Shown here: piece after piece, positions 9,100 through 17,799 of the stretch
How positions within the stretch are numbered: the stretch's first letter is position 1
Layout of the letters: the number at the start of each line of letters is the position of its first letter
Made by a program: the position numbers and the translations under genes
Origin: Candidatus Chlorohelix allophototropha
GTDB lineage: Bacteria; Chloroflexota; Chloroflexia; Chloroheliales; Chloroheliaceae
Length of the DNA stretch: 64,000 nucleotides
Assembly (NCBI RefSeq): GCF_030389965.1
Contig: NZ_CP128400.1
Location: 1,488,001-1,552,000 of the forward strand
Reading direction: 5' to 3'
Notes under the pieces: generated by a model
Told to the model about the DNA's origin: nothing
Seen by the model: only the letters and a program-made list of their open reading frames with translations
Databases searched by the model: none

Positions 9100-9996
9100 C
9101 TACTTGTTGTACTCGTAGAAACCTCGTCCTGCTTTGCGTCCATGCCGCCCCTCTTTGACCATTTCTTCGAGAAAGGCAGGGGGTTTGAAACGCTCGTCGC
9201 CGGTTTCTTTATACCTTTGCAACATCACGAAATTCCAAACATCCAACCCGCTAAAATCTGCCAGTTCGAAAGGTCCCATTGGATGATTCAAGCCCAATTT
9301 CACAGCTTTATCAATATCTTCGAAAGAGGCATAGCCACCGTCATATAGACTCATAGCCGCTTCCATCATATGCGAGAGGATATAATTGACGATAAAGCCG
9401 AACACTTCTTTCTGCATCAGTACCGGCTCTCGCCCGATTCGGCGGGTCAGTTCCATTGTAACTGCGATAGTTTCGTCGCTGGTATCAGGTCCTTTGACAA
9501 CTTCCACCAGTTGCATTACCAGCACCGGATGGAAAAAATGCATGTTGCAAGCTTTATCCTTGCGTTGGATTGCTTCGGCGATTTTGCTAATAACTATGGT
9601 GCTGCTATTAGAAGCAAGAATGGTATGCGGTGGGCAAATCTTATCGAGATTTCTGTAAAGCTCGTGTTTAGCTCCCAAATCTTCGAAAATAGCTTCAATT
9701 ACGAAATCGGCATCACCTGCGGCTTCTTCCAAACTGGTAACGGCTTTAACCCTTGATAAAGCTTCATCGCACTGTTCTTGGGTCATTTTGCCCTTATTGA
9801 CTCTCGCTTGTAGCAATGCGCGATTGCTGGCAAGGGCTTTATCTAATGCAGGGGCGATAGCATCGGTCAACGTTACATCATAACCGTTCAAAGCACACTG
9901 CTGGGCAATTTGGGAACCCATCGTACCCGATCCTACCACGCAAATTCGGCGCACCTGTTCAATTGTTAGGCTGCGTCCATTCTGGTCACTTGTCAT
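9100..9996 (-). CDS. hbd: 3-hydroxybutyryl-CoA dehydrogenase
   Basis: The product has 298 residues and the HBD/PaaH-type single-enzyme length. An N-terminal Rossmann fold is shown by ICVVGSGTMGSQIAQQCALNGYDVTLTD. A catalytic region has ASNSSTIVISKIA and MHFFHPVLVMQLVEVV, and a C-terminal helical domain has GFIVNYILSHMMEAA and HPMGPFELADFSGLD. It interconverts 3-hydroxyacyl-CoA and acetoacetyl-CoA with NAD(P). First gene of the hbd-crotonase-acyl-CoA dehydrogenase operon; GGGAGTAAGTC precedes the ATG. No thiolase is in the window. A PHA synthase at 27.5-29.2 kb and an SDR hydroxyacyl-CoA dehydrogenase-like gene at 59.3 kb suggest C4 acyl-CoA metabolism linked to storage polymer, which is inference. 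Confidence 0.93.
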   Translation of the reverse strand: MTSDQNGRSLTIEQVRRICVVGSGTMGSQIAQQCALNGYDVTLTDAIAPALDKALASNRALLQARVNKGKMTQEQCDEALSRVKAVTSLEEAAGDADFVIEAIFEDLGAKHELYRNLDKICPPHTILASNSSTIVISKIAEAIQRKDKACNMHFFHPVLVMQLVEVVKGPDTSDETIAVTMELTRRIGREPVLMQKEVFGFIVNYILSHMMEAAMSLYDGGYASFEDIDKAVKLGLNHPMGPFELADFSGLDVWNFVMLQRYKETGDERFKPPAFLEEMVKEGRHGRKAGRGFYEYNK

Positions 9997-10555
9997 CTTT
10001 GACTTACTCCCTTTTGATTTTTTACTGAAAAATAAAGGAAACCACCCGCTTCCGCAGGCTTAGCAAGAAGCAACTAACTTTAGAGGCAAATAGTTTGTGC
10101 AGTAAGTATCGCTATGGCGAGTATAAGAGACAAAAGCCGTATGGGTCAAGTTGAAAAGGAGTTAAAAAAACTTTTACCAACTATTAATTACTTGTTATTA
10201 GTTCCTTAAAAAGGGTGTGTCATACTAATAGTAGTTGGGTTAAATATAAATGACTTCCCTTAGCACAGTAAAAATGAGCCTAGAATTGAAACAAGAGATT
10301 AAATCCTTTTGCCTGAAGCGAAAACCCCAACAGCTTTTAACAAGCTTCCGTTTAATGTCAACGAAGGCAGCACCTTTGTTAACATTTTGTTAACAAGTTT
10401 GAAATTATCAATAACAACTTGTTAAAGACTCCTTTATAAGTCTGAAGTACGATATATAGATGAGATTGTGAAAAACTGTTCGAAGTCTATTTGTGCAGAG
10501 ATATATTATCTCTGTTGACTCAAATCTAAGTTTCCTTTCAAGGAGGGAAGATCAC
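9997..10555. other. Divergent intergenic region between hbd and pstS
   Basis: About 560 bases without a gene separate the minus-strand acyl-CoA operon from the plus-strand pst operon. It must carry both promoters. The notable content is the repeat cluster at 10379-10425. No other gene or RNA is recognised. Confidence 0.5.
10379..10425. promoter_or_regulatory. Pho-box-like direct repeats plus inverted repeat upstream of pstS
   Basis: TTAACA occurs at 10379-10384 and 10390-10395, separated by 5 bases (11-base period). A further TTAACA is at 10337-10342. This matches the TT(A/C/T)A(C/T)A plus about 5-base arrangement known for PhoP in Bacillus. The second copy is also the left arm of a perfect inverted repeat, TTAACAAGTT / AACTTGTTAA (10390-10399 and 10416-10425). 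Its position 130-180 bases before pstS supports phosphate-responsive control; the regulator is not identified here. Confidence 0.5.
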
Positions 10556-11866
10556 TTGTTTTCGAGAACCAAATCGTTGAACCCGAAATTTTTAGTGGCT
10601 CTAGCGCTTACCCTAGTATTAGCGCTGGTATTGACGGCTTGCGGTGACAATACTGCTACCCCCGTTCCTGCCACTACCGCTGCGGCTACCACTGCCGCCG
10701 GAACAACTACAACAGCAGCAGCTACCACTGCGGCTGCCACTACCGCTGCGGCTACCACTGCCGCCGGAACAACTACAACAGCAGCAGCTACCACTGCGGC
10801 TGCCACTACCGCCGCTGCTACCAGTGCAGCAGCTACCGCCGCCGCTTCTGTAACACCTCCGGGTGGCTACAAAGTTACCGCTAACGTCACTTTGAGTGGC
10901 TCAGGCGCTACTTTCCCTGATCCCGCCTATCAACAGTGGCTCAAAGATTTCGTAGCTGTTAACCCCAGCGTAAAATTAACTTACACCGGTGTCGGTAGCG
11001 GCGCTGGTCGTAAGAGCTTCTTTGCCGGTGAGGTTGATTTTGCCGGTTCCGATGGTTATCCTACCGATGCTGAAATCACCAGCTACGGCAAGCCCATTCT
11101 TACCATCCCGATGACTCTTGGTGCAGTAGTGCTGGCTTATAACCTCGATGGTGTTACTACTCTGAAGCTCAGCCCTGATACCATTGGCGCTATCTATACT
11201 GGTAAAGTCACCAAGTGGAATGATGCCAAGATTGCGGCTGAAAACGCTGGCGTAACCTTACCTGACCTAGCAATTACCCTTGCTGTTCGTCAGGATGACT
11301 CCGGTACTTCTTCAGTTTTCTCTAACTGGTTGGCAGAAGTTAGCCCTGATTTCAAGGCTTTGAACGCTGCCGGTAGCACTCCCAAGTGGGAAGCTGCTGG
11401 TCTTAACCCGGTAAAAGCTCCTAAGAACGACGGTGTAACCGGGCTAATCAAACAAACCAAAGGTACCCTTGGTTATATCGAATCTTCCTATGCTCAGGCT
11501 AACAATATCCCTTACGCTTTAGTCAAGAACCCTGCCGGCAACTATGTAAACGCCAGCGTGGAAGCGATTAGCGCCGCTGCGCTTGGTGGCAGCGTGCCGG
11601 ATAACCTGAAGCTGAAGGTAACCCAGAGTGCCGATCCGAAAGCTTACCCTATTGCTTCGACCACCTGGATTATTATTCCAAAAGAAATTGCTTCTAAAGA
11701 TAAAGCTGATGCAGTGCTACGCTTCTTGTGGTGGGCTACTCAGGATAGTGCCCCGATAGAAACTGCTAAGAAGCTCGGTTATGCTCCGCTGCCGACTGCG
11801 GTTCAGGATAAAGTTCGCTCAACTTTACTGACCGTAACCTCTGGCGGCGCCCCGGTTCTTAAGTAA
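10556..11866 (+). CDS. pstS: Phosphate ABC transporter substrate-binding lipoprotein PstS
   Basis: I prefer the TTG at 10556, preceded by AAGGAGGGAAGATCAC; an in-frame ATG at 10493 lacks a site. This gives 436 residues. A signal peptide with lipobox LTAC is followed by about 65 residues of Ala/Thr-rich linker containing two perfect 66-base repeats. The mature domain has NVTLSGSGATFPDPAYQQWL, YTGVGSGAGRKSFFAGEVDFAGSD, and later RQDDSGTSSVFSNWLAE and GTLGYIESSYA. These are the phosphate-binding loops of PstS. It captures inorganic phosphate outside the membrane for the downstream permease and ATPases. A strong hairpin after the gene may lower expression of the following genes relative to pstS. 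Confidence 0.95.
   Translation: MFSRTKSLNPKFLVALALTLVLALVLTACGDNTATPVPATTAAATTAAGTTTTAAATTAAATTAAATTAAGTTTTAAATTAAATTAAATSAAATAAASVTPPGGYKVTANVTLSGSGATFPDPAYQQWLKDFVAVNPSVKLTYTGVGSGAGRKSFFAGEVDFAGSDGYPTDAEITSYGKPILTIPMTLGAVVLAYNLDGVTTLKLSPDTIGAIYTGKVTKWNDAKIAAENAGVTLPDLAITLAVRQDDSGTSSVFSNWLAEVSPDFKALNAAGSTPKWEAAGLNPVKAPKNDGVTGLIKQTKGTLGYIESSYAQANNIPYALVKNPAGNYVNASVEAISAAALGGSVPDNLKLKVTQSADPKAYPIASTTWIIIPKEIASKDKADAVLRFLWWATQDSAPIETAKKLGYAPLPTAVQDKVRSTLLTVTSGGAPVLK
10676..10807 (+). repeat. Two perfect 66-base tandem copies in the pstS linker
   Basis: The unit at 10676-10741 is repeated identically at 10742-10807. It encodes a 22-residue Thr/Ala (with one Gly) segment between the lipid anchor and the binding domain. 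The identity suggests a recent duplication, and the copy number may vary between strains. Confidence 0.85.
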
Positions 11867-11877
11867 TTTGACTACTG

Positions 11878-11916
11878 AAAGGTAGGGACAGGCGCTATAC
11901 CTGCTCCCTGCCTTTT
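11878..11916 (+). terminator. Intercistronic hairpin between pstS and pstCA
   Basis: AAAGG-AGGGA-CAGG and CCTG-TCCCT-CCTTT pair with small bulges across CGCTATA, ending in TTTT. It begins 12 bases after the pstS stop. It may act as a partial terminator or as a 3'-protecting structure, as is usual after abundant binding-protein messages. Confidence 0.6.
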
Positions 11917-11992
11917 GGTTTCTATAACAACTAATTATTTTCTGATCTAAATTTTAGATACCGTTCTCGAAACCGAGGAGAGTTATAAATAA

Positions 11993-14098
11993 ATGTCAGT
12001 TGAAGCCCCGCTTAAACCCAGAAAGAAAAGCTCTTCGTTTATTTCAAATCCCGGGGATAATGTATTCGTCATTATAACGGTAATTTTCGCGCTGATTGTA
12101 ATATCTCTGGTAATTATCTTCGCTGTGAATCTGTTGACTGGTTCATGGGATTCTATAGTCAAAAACGGTATCAGCTACTACACCACCATAGAATGGTCTA
12201 TAACCAATGATACCTACGTTTTTGGAGCATTGAACTTTATTTATGCCTCGCTAGTTACCTCAGTTATCGCGTTAATAATTGGCGGCGCTATCAGTATCGG
12301 CTCGGCAATATTTCTAGCAGAGTATGCTCCTCCATGGCTTCGTACCCCTATCGCCTTTATGATCGAGTTGTTAGCAGCTATTCCCAGCATTATCTACGGT
12401 TTCTGGGGTGTGCAAATCTTGTCTCCGATTTTAGGGGGACCGGATGGGGTTGAAAAGTTTTTAAGCAAGGTACTCGGTTTTCTGCCGATGTTCGGGGATA
12501 AGGTAACCAATACCTTTGGTAAAGATGTAAACGTTTCCTTTAGCGGGCGTGATATTTTCTGCGCCGGGATAATTCTTTCGATTATGATTATCCCGATTGT
12601 AACTTCAATTGCGCGTGATGTGCTACGCACCGTTCCCGATAGCCAGCGTGAAGGTATGCTGGCGATGGGCGCAACCAGATGGCAGGCTATTACAAAGGCG
12701 GTTTTGCCTTATGGTAAAGGCGGGATTATCGGCGCATTGATACTGGGGTTAGGTCGCGCTATCGGCGAAACGGTGGCGGTAGCTTACCTTATCGGTGGCG
12801 CAAGCAGCTTCATCGGACCAAATAGTTCAATTTTTTACAGCAGTGAGACACTACCCGCCAAAATTTCCAATAGTTATGGTGAGATTACCAAAGATACCCA
12901 GTCAGCTATCATACAGTTAGGCTTTACCCTCTTTGTGATAACACTGGTTGTAAATATGATTGCGCGGGCAATGGTGGGTAGTCAGGTAATGCGCCGCCCT
13001 TCTACAAACCAAAACTCCATATCAAACATATTCGGTCAGCTTGGAAAGTGGTTTGGTTTCTTCTTCTTCCCTCTTGCCATAATGGTACTTTCGATATACT
13101 TATCTTTAGCAGTTTCTTTGATTATTGTGGGAATTTGGACAATCGTAAAAGCGCTACGGTTTCTGGAAGTTCGGGCTGCTACTCAAGGTAAGCCTTTTCC
13201 ACGACCTTTAGCCTTGATAGGAAATCCGAATAAATCGTATGGTTTTCGCAAAAACAGCGATAAGTTAATGACCGTCCTGATTTCTCTCGCCTCAGTTATT
13301 GCCATAATTCCACTAGCCAGCATCTTGATATTGGTTACGGTCAAAGGTTTACCGATAGTTTTTCAGGATGGCTTCTTGACAGGTAATCAGCGTGTTTCCC
13401 CTTATGGTATAGGTCACGCTATTTTAGGTACTTTGATAATGACCGGATTGGGAGCAGTAATCGGCATACCGGTTGGTATCTTGGCAGGCATCTACCTTTC
13501 CGAGTTTGGTAGAGGGCGTTTCGCCAATCTGGTGCGATATACCGCAGACGTATTACAGGGTATTCCCAGTATAATTATGGGTATTGTGGTATATACAATT
13601 GTGGTTCAAGCGCGTTGGTTTAGCGATCCCAACCTAACCAGTCCTTATAATGGAATTGCTGCCAGTATTGCCCTAGGTATAATGATAGTACCGATTATTA
13701 CTCGCAATACTGAGGAAATTCTAAAGCTAGTTCCTAATAATATCAGAGAAGCCGCGCTGGCATTGGGTATTCCTCGTTGGCAGGCAGTGGTTACAGTGAT
13801 TATACCGGCAGCTTTTAGCGGGGTTATGACCGGTATTATCTTAGGTTTGGCGCGTATTGCCGGCGAAACCGCCCCGTTATTGCTAACTGCGCGTGGGAAT
13901 AGTTACTTACCTGACTCGCTACAACAGCAATATCCCGCTGTAACCTTGTATATTTTCTTGCAGCAAAATGCCAATAAACCTGAAGAAATTGATAGACTTT
14001 GGGGCGCCGCGTTTATGCTGGTTTTGATGATTATGGTTTTAACTTTGGGTGTACGCTACCTGACCAGAAACAAGCTTGGCACACGTCTTTCCAACTAG
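11993..14098 (+). CDS. Fused phosphate permease PstC-PstA
   Basis: The product has 701 residues, about twice a normal Pst permease. Residues about 1-345 are PstC-like: SAIFLAEYAPPWLRTPIAFMIELLAAIPSIIYGFWG, then REGMLAMGATRWQAITKAVLPYGKGGIIGALILGLGRAIGETVAV. After a linker with extra hydrophobic segments (about 350-420), residues about 425-701 are PstA-like. They read PVGILAGIYLSEFGRGRFANLVRYTADVLQGIPSIIMGI, then REAALALGIPRWQAVVTVIIPAAFSGVMTGIILGLARIAGETAPLLL. Each half keeps its EAA loop, which contacts an ATPase. The reading frame is continuous. It follows pstS and precedes two pstB genes, so the fused protein should be the whole membrane pore. GAGGAG precedes the ATG. Confidence 0.93.
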   Translation: MSVEAPLKPRKKSSSFISNPGDNVFVIITVIFALIVISLVIIFAVNLLTGSWDSIVKNGISYYTTIEWSITNDTYVFGALNFIYASLVTSVIALIIGGAISIGSAIFLAEYAPPWLRTPIAFMIELLAAIPSIIYGFWGVQILSPILGGPDGVEKFLSKVLGFLPMFGDKVTNTFGKDVNVSFSGRDIFCAGIILSIMIIPIVTSIARDVLRTVPDSQREGMLAMGATRWQAITKAVLPYGKGGIIGALILGLGRAIGETVAVAYLIGGASSFIGPNSSIFYSSETLPAKISNSYGEITKDTQSAIIQLGFTLFVITLVVNMIARAMVGSQVMRRPSTNQNSISNIFGQLGKWFGFFFFPLAIMVLSIYLSLAVSLIIVGIWTIVKALRFLEVRAATQGKPFPRPLALIGNPNKSYGFRKNSDKLMTVLISLASVIAIIPLASILILVTVKGLPIVFQDGFLTGNQRVSPYGIGHAILGTLIMTGLGAVIGIPVGILAGIYLSEFGRGRFANLVRYTADVLQGIPSIIMGIVVYTIVVQARWFSDPNLTSPYNGIAASIALGIMIVPIITRNTEEILKLVPNNIREAALALGIPRWQAVVTVIIPAAFSGVMTGIILGLARIAGETAPLLLTARGNSYLPDSLQQQYPAVTLYIFLQQNANKPEEIDRLWGAAFMLVLMIMVLTLGVRYLTRNKLGTRLSN

Positions 14099-14232
14099 CA
14101 AGTCAAATTCAGCAAAGTATTGGGTATGCCAAGAATATGTTTAAGTTTGATTAAGTTTTGAGCATAACGTTTGCTAACCTATCAACCTGACTGTATAATA
14201 GATTAGTATATATAATAAAAGGAATAGTCTTA

Positions 14233-15045
14233 ATGAGTGCTGAAGCCCCAATATTAAGCGGCGTTAGCCGTAAGGGACAGGGCATAGACATCCAAAAAGT
14301 AAATATATTTTACGGTAAGAAGCAAGCTGTCCGAAACGTAAGTTTGCATATTGAAGCAAACAAAATCACTGCTTTTATCGGACCAAGCGGATGTGGTAAA
14401 ACCACCCTTCTACGTAGCCTGAACCGCATGATTGAAACCATCCCCGGTGCGCGGGTTGAAGGCAAAATCATGTTGGATAATCAGGAAATATATGAAAAAG
14501 GCTTTGATGCTGCTCTACTCCGTCAGAAAATCGGTATGGTTTGGCAGCGTCCTAACCCCTTCCCTTCCCTTTCCATTCGCGAAAATGTTATTTCAGGTTT
14601 AAGAATAGTTGGAGAAAGCAATCAGAAAAAGCTCGATGAAGTCGCAGAAGACTGTCTTCGCCGCGCTTTTTTGTGGGATGAGGTCAAGGATAAACTTGAT
14701 CAACCCGGTACTTCTCTCAGCGGTGGGCAACAACAACGTCTCTGTATTGCACGTACAGTCGCGGTTGAGCCTGAAGTAATTCTTATGGATGAACCTTGCG
14801 CTGCTCTAGACCCTCTTTCGACTCTTCGTGTTGAAGAATTAATGTTGGAGTTGAAAAAGAGTTATACCATTGTGATTGTCACTCACAATATGCAACAGGC
14901 AGCTCGTGTTAGTGACAAAACGGCTTTTATGCTTGCCGGTGAAGAACGTGTCGGTGAGCTTGTAGAATACGCTGAAACAAAAAAGGTATTTATAAATCCA
15001 AATGATGAGCGTACAGAACGATATATCAGTGGGCGGTTCGGTTAA
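14233..15045 (+). CDS. pstB: Phosphate ABC transporter ATPase PstB (copy 1)
   Basis: The product has 270 residues. Walker A is GPSGCGKTT, the Q-loop region is [20 protein letters not shown], the signature [15 protein letters not shown], and Walker [16 protein letters not shown]. The H-loop is [13 protein letters not shown]. The RPNPFP sequence after the Q-loop is characteristic of PstB. It would power the PstCA pore. AAAAGGAATAG precedes the ATG. Notable is [10 protein letters not shown], where most PstB proteins, including copy 2, have [10 protein letters not shown]. The last codons are followed by the coding start of copy 2 within 35 bases. Confidence 0.95.
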   Translation: MSAEAPILSGVSRKGQGIDIQKVNIFYGKKQAVRNVSLHIEANKITAFIGPSGCGKTTLLRSLNRMIETIPGARVEGKIMLDNQEIYEKGFDAALLRQKIGMVWQRPNPFPSLSIRENVISGLRIVGESNQKKLDEVAEDCLRRAFLWDEVKDKLDQPGTSLSGGQQQRLCIARTVAVEPEVILMDEPCAALDPLSTLRVEELMLELKKSYTIVIVTHNMQQAARVSDKTAFMLAGEERVGELVEYAETKKVFINPNDERTERYISGRFG

Positions 15046-15079
15046 AATCCCGAAAGATGGAGTAAATCAAGGAGTTAGT

Positions 15080-15952
15080 ATGTCTGATAGCCTAGTAGGG
15101 CACTTAAGCACGGGCATAAAAATAAACACAGTAGTTACCGGAATTGCGGCAGAAGCTGCTGAGGAGAGCGCTACCGGATTAGTAACCAAATTCGATGTTG
15201 AGAATCTTAATTTCAACTATGGTAATTTTCAGGCTCTTCGGAATTTGAATGTAAATATTCCTTCCCGGCGTATTACCGCCATTATAGGACCTAGCGGCAG
15301 TGGTAAGACTACCTTCTTACGCTTGCTTAATCGCATGAGTGATATGACTCTCGGTTCATGGCATACAGGTGAGATTCTTTTGGATGGAATCGACATCTTT
15401 TCCCCCGATCTCAATGTTGTTGCTTTACGTAGGCGCGTAGGGATGGTTTTTCAGAAGCCTAACCCATTCCCCAAAACCATTTATGAGAATATTGCTTATG
15501 GTCCTCGTATGCATGGCACTCATAAGAAGAAAGCGGAAATGGATGAACTGGTAGAGCATTGCTTAAAACAAGCGGCGTTGTGGGATGAGGTAAAAGACTC
15601 TTTACATAAATCTGCGTTGGCGCTTAGTGGTGGTCAGCAACAACGTTTGTGTATTGCGCGCGCAATCTCGGTTGAGCCGGAAGTAATCTTGATGGATGAA
15701 CCAGCCTCCGCGCTAGACCCGATTTCCACCATCAAAATTGAAGAATTAATGATAGAGTTGCGCCGCAAATATACTATTGTAATTGTTACCCACAATATGC
15801 AACAGGCGGCACGCGCGAGCGACTATACAATGGTGTTCGTAATGTCTCCCTCTCGCGCTGGTGAAATTGTCGAATTTGGAAAAACCCATGATATTTTCAC
15901 CAATCCTCAGCATGAGAAGACCGAGCAATATATTACAGGTCGTTTTGGTTAG
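15080..15952 (+). CDS. pstB: Phosphate ABC transporter ATPase PstB (copy 2)
   Basis: I start at MSDSLVGHL because CAAGGAGTTAGT precedes it; an ATG at 15002 would overlap copy 1 and has no site. The product has about 290 residues with an N-terminal extension of about 45 residues. Walker A is GPSGSGKTT, the Q-loop region [22 protein letters not shown], the signature [15 protein letters not shown], Walker [14 protein letters not shown], and the H-loop [13 protein letters not shown]. It is an adjacent paralogue, clearly divergent from copy 1. Two distinct ATPases with one fused permease could form a heterodimeric motor, each serving one permease half (inference). No phoU follows. Confidence 0.95.
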   Translation: MSDSLVGHLSTGIKINTVVTGIAAEAAEESATGLVTKFDVENLNFNYGNFQALRNLNVNIPSRRITAIIGPSGSGKTTFLRLLNRMSDMTLGSWHTGEILLDGIDIFSPDLNVVALRRRVGMVFQKPNPFPKTIYENIAYGPRMHGTHKKKAEMDELVEHCLKQAALWDEVKDSLHKSALALSGGQQQRLCIARAISVEPEVILMDEPASALDPISTIKIEELMIELRRKYTIVIVTHNMQQAARASDYTMVFVMSPSRAGEIVEFGKTHDIFTNPQHEKTEQYITGRFG

Positions 15953-15976
15953 ACTCGGCTTGAGCTTGAAACTTTT

Positions 15977-16010
15977 CCCCTCTTTCGCTTTTAGAAGAGG
16001 GGATTTTTTT
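15977..16010 (+). terminator. pst operon terminator
   Basis: CCCCTCTT pairs perfectly with AAGAGGGG across a 10-base loop and is followed by ATTTTTTT. It lies 25 bases after the second pstB stop and is a classical intrinsic terminator. Confidence 0.92.
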
Positions 16011-16173
16011 ATAGAAATGCTACATTTAATTCTGCAATCTTTGACAGCGTCTGTGGTATATCGTGAACTATATAAGAGCAAATGAAGTAATTTCCGGCTT
16101 AAATTCTAATATTCTCAGGTAGTTTAGCTAACGATTGAAAGTAATCAAACAACTTGATTCTTTTTCGTTTATT

Positions 16174-17799
16174 TTAGTTCTCGAGAATATCTATAAGTTC
16201 GTAGATTACCCAGTTATTAGGACCGACTGACCTAACCCTACGGTAATGGGAATCAATAAAGTCAAACAAACTTAACATATCTTCTTCGGGATAAAAATAA
16301 ATTTTCCCGTTTCGATCTTTTTGCTCTTCAGGAAGCGCACTTTTCCAATTCTCCCTAGCACTAGGGTCTAACGGAGGGATATTAGTCTCCGACCCTGCCG
16401 TGTCAATAATCAGACGGGGCTTTTTTTCATCCAGTTCTTTTTGCAGCTCATCAAAAAGTACCTTTGAACTATAGCCTTTGGTGTAAAGAGGTAGTTGGTA
16501 AATATAGCGGGTAGGTGATTCCCTATGTGCGAGATAATTTACTACTGGTAAAGAACCCCATGTCAAAACACGGTCGCTTTCATTGCTATGGGCTTTAATA
16601 TAAGCTACCCCTTCCATTAAGGTTTGCTGAGTGTTACTGTGTAATTGGAAGAGTAGTAGCCAGCCCCACAACGGCAAAATACACAAGGCACCAAGCAAAA
16701 TAAGTGTTATAGGCAGTTTTAAGGGATTAGGGTTAAGCCGATGCAGGAAAATATGGGTGCTAAATCCAACTAGCAAAGCCACACCCGGAATTAATGATAC
16801 ATAATATTGAGTGAAGTTTTTGCCAGAAAGAGCTGTTAGGATTAATTCGAGCGGAAAATCAAGCAAGCACACTAAAACTAAGGCTTTTACTTTAGGTTCA
16901 ACGGAAAGTTTTTTAAATACTATAGCCATGCTAATAAGCAGCCATAACGGGATTACTAAATACACCAATTCATTTTTAGCAAGTCCCTCGCCGAGGGTAA
17001 GTAACTTTACGGTAAAAGGTAGGTTCGTGTATGCGGAATTGTAGATAAGTGCAGCATTCCAAAAGTATGATAACGCCCCGGTTAACCAGAGATAGAGCAA
17101 AACAGGACTAAAAACTAAACTTGCTCCGAATGAAGCACACAGTATATAAGTACGGAAGGTTTGACGTGGTTTCTTCCATAAAGAATACAAACCAATTGCA
17201 ATAATGATTCCAATCAGAGTATATTTTAGAATAAATAATGTCCCAAAAATAACTCCCATATAAAACCAAAACTTATTGCTTATCTTTTTTGTAGTAGTCC
17301 TGAAGTAAAGGTAGTAAGCTGCAAGCAATAGAGGTAACGCATAGCTTTCGGGTGTATTTACAATTGAAGTGAGAAGCGCACCGATCAGTAATACTGTAGT
17401 ACCTGCCAACGCCGCAACAAAGCTAAAAGCTTTTTTCAGGAGGTCGAAACAGAACATAACAGATAAGATCAGGGTTACCACATTTAGCAACCACACTCCC
17501 CAAGCAGTACCAAAACCAATTATTTGTCCCAGTGCATAGATAATGAAAATTCCCGGTGGTTTGTGATCCCACATATCACGATAAGGAATAGCACCTTGCA
17601 AAATGTGATCACCGAAATAGAGGAAAACCCCGGTATCCCTATCCGGTACCGGATAAATTGTAGGTGAAAAAGGCAGTAATATAAGCAATACCAGTGCCGT
17701 AGAAACAGATAAAAGTTGTAATTTCCCGTTGTCTTTAACCGGATTACCCCCCGATTTGTGACATATTGCGTTTGGTGCGCTTGAAAGCTTCGCCGTCAT
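16174..17799 (-). CDS. GT-C family membrane glycosyltransferase (ArnT/PMT-like)
   Basis: The product has up to 541 residues. The first external loop has PVPDRDTGVFLYFGDHILQG and PYRDMWDHKPPGIFIIYALG. These are typical of polyprenyl-phosphate-sugar dependent GT39-type transferases with a catalytic acidic residue. About ten hydrophobic segments follow, ending in a soluble C-terminal region of about 120 residues. It would transfer a sugar from a lipid carrier outside the membrane. The ATG at 17799 lies 56 bases inside moaA and has only a weak AAAGAG site; the true start may be downstream, within the first 40 residues. It is the last gene of the minus-strand group with moaA. Acceptor and sugar are unknown. 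Confidence 0.85.
   Translation of the reverse strand: MTAKLSSAPNAICHKSGGNPVKDNGKLQLLSVSTALVLLILLPFSPTIYPVPDRDTGVFLYFGDHILQGAIPYRDMWDHKPPGIFIIYALGQIIGFGTAWGVWLLNVVTLILSVMFCFDLLKKAFSFVAALAGTTVLLIGALLTSIVNTPESYALPLLLAAYYLYFRTTTKKISNKFWFYMGVIFGTLFILKYTLIGIIIAIGLYSLWKKPRQTFRTYILCASFGASLVFSPVLLYLWLTGALSYFWNAALIYNSAYTNLPFTVKLLTLGEGLAKNELVYLVIPLWLLISMAIVFKKLSVEPKVKALVLVCLLDFPLELILTALSGKNFTQYYVSLIPGVALLVGFSTHIFLHRLNPNPLKLPITLILLGALCILPLWGWLLLFQLHSNTQQTLMEGVAYIKAHSNESDRVLTWGSLPVVNYLAHRESPTRYIYQLPLYTKGYSSKVLFDELQKELDEKKPRLIIDTAGSETNIPPLDPSARENWKSALPEEQKDRNGKIYFYPEEDMLSLFDFIDSHYRRVRSVGPNNWVIYELIDILEN

Noticed and set aside
8419-9348. 309-residue plus-strand reading frame
   Set aside because: It opposes the crotonase and hbd genes, which have full family motifs; its composition is that of an antisense shadow.
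10337-10425. Considered as a CRISPR-like repeat cluster
   Set aside because: Repeat units are 6 bases and there are no spacer-repeat units.
10552-10806. Ala/Val-rich reverse-strand reading frame
   Set aside because: Shadow of the pstS linker repeats.
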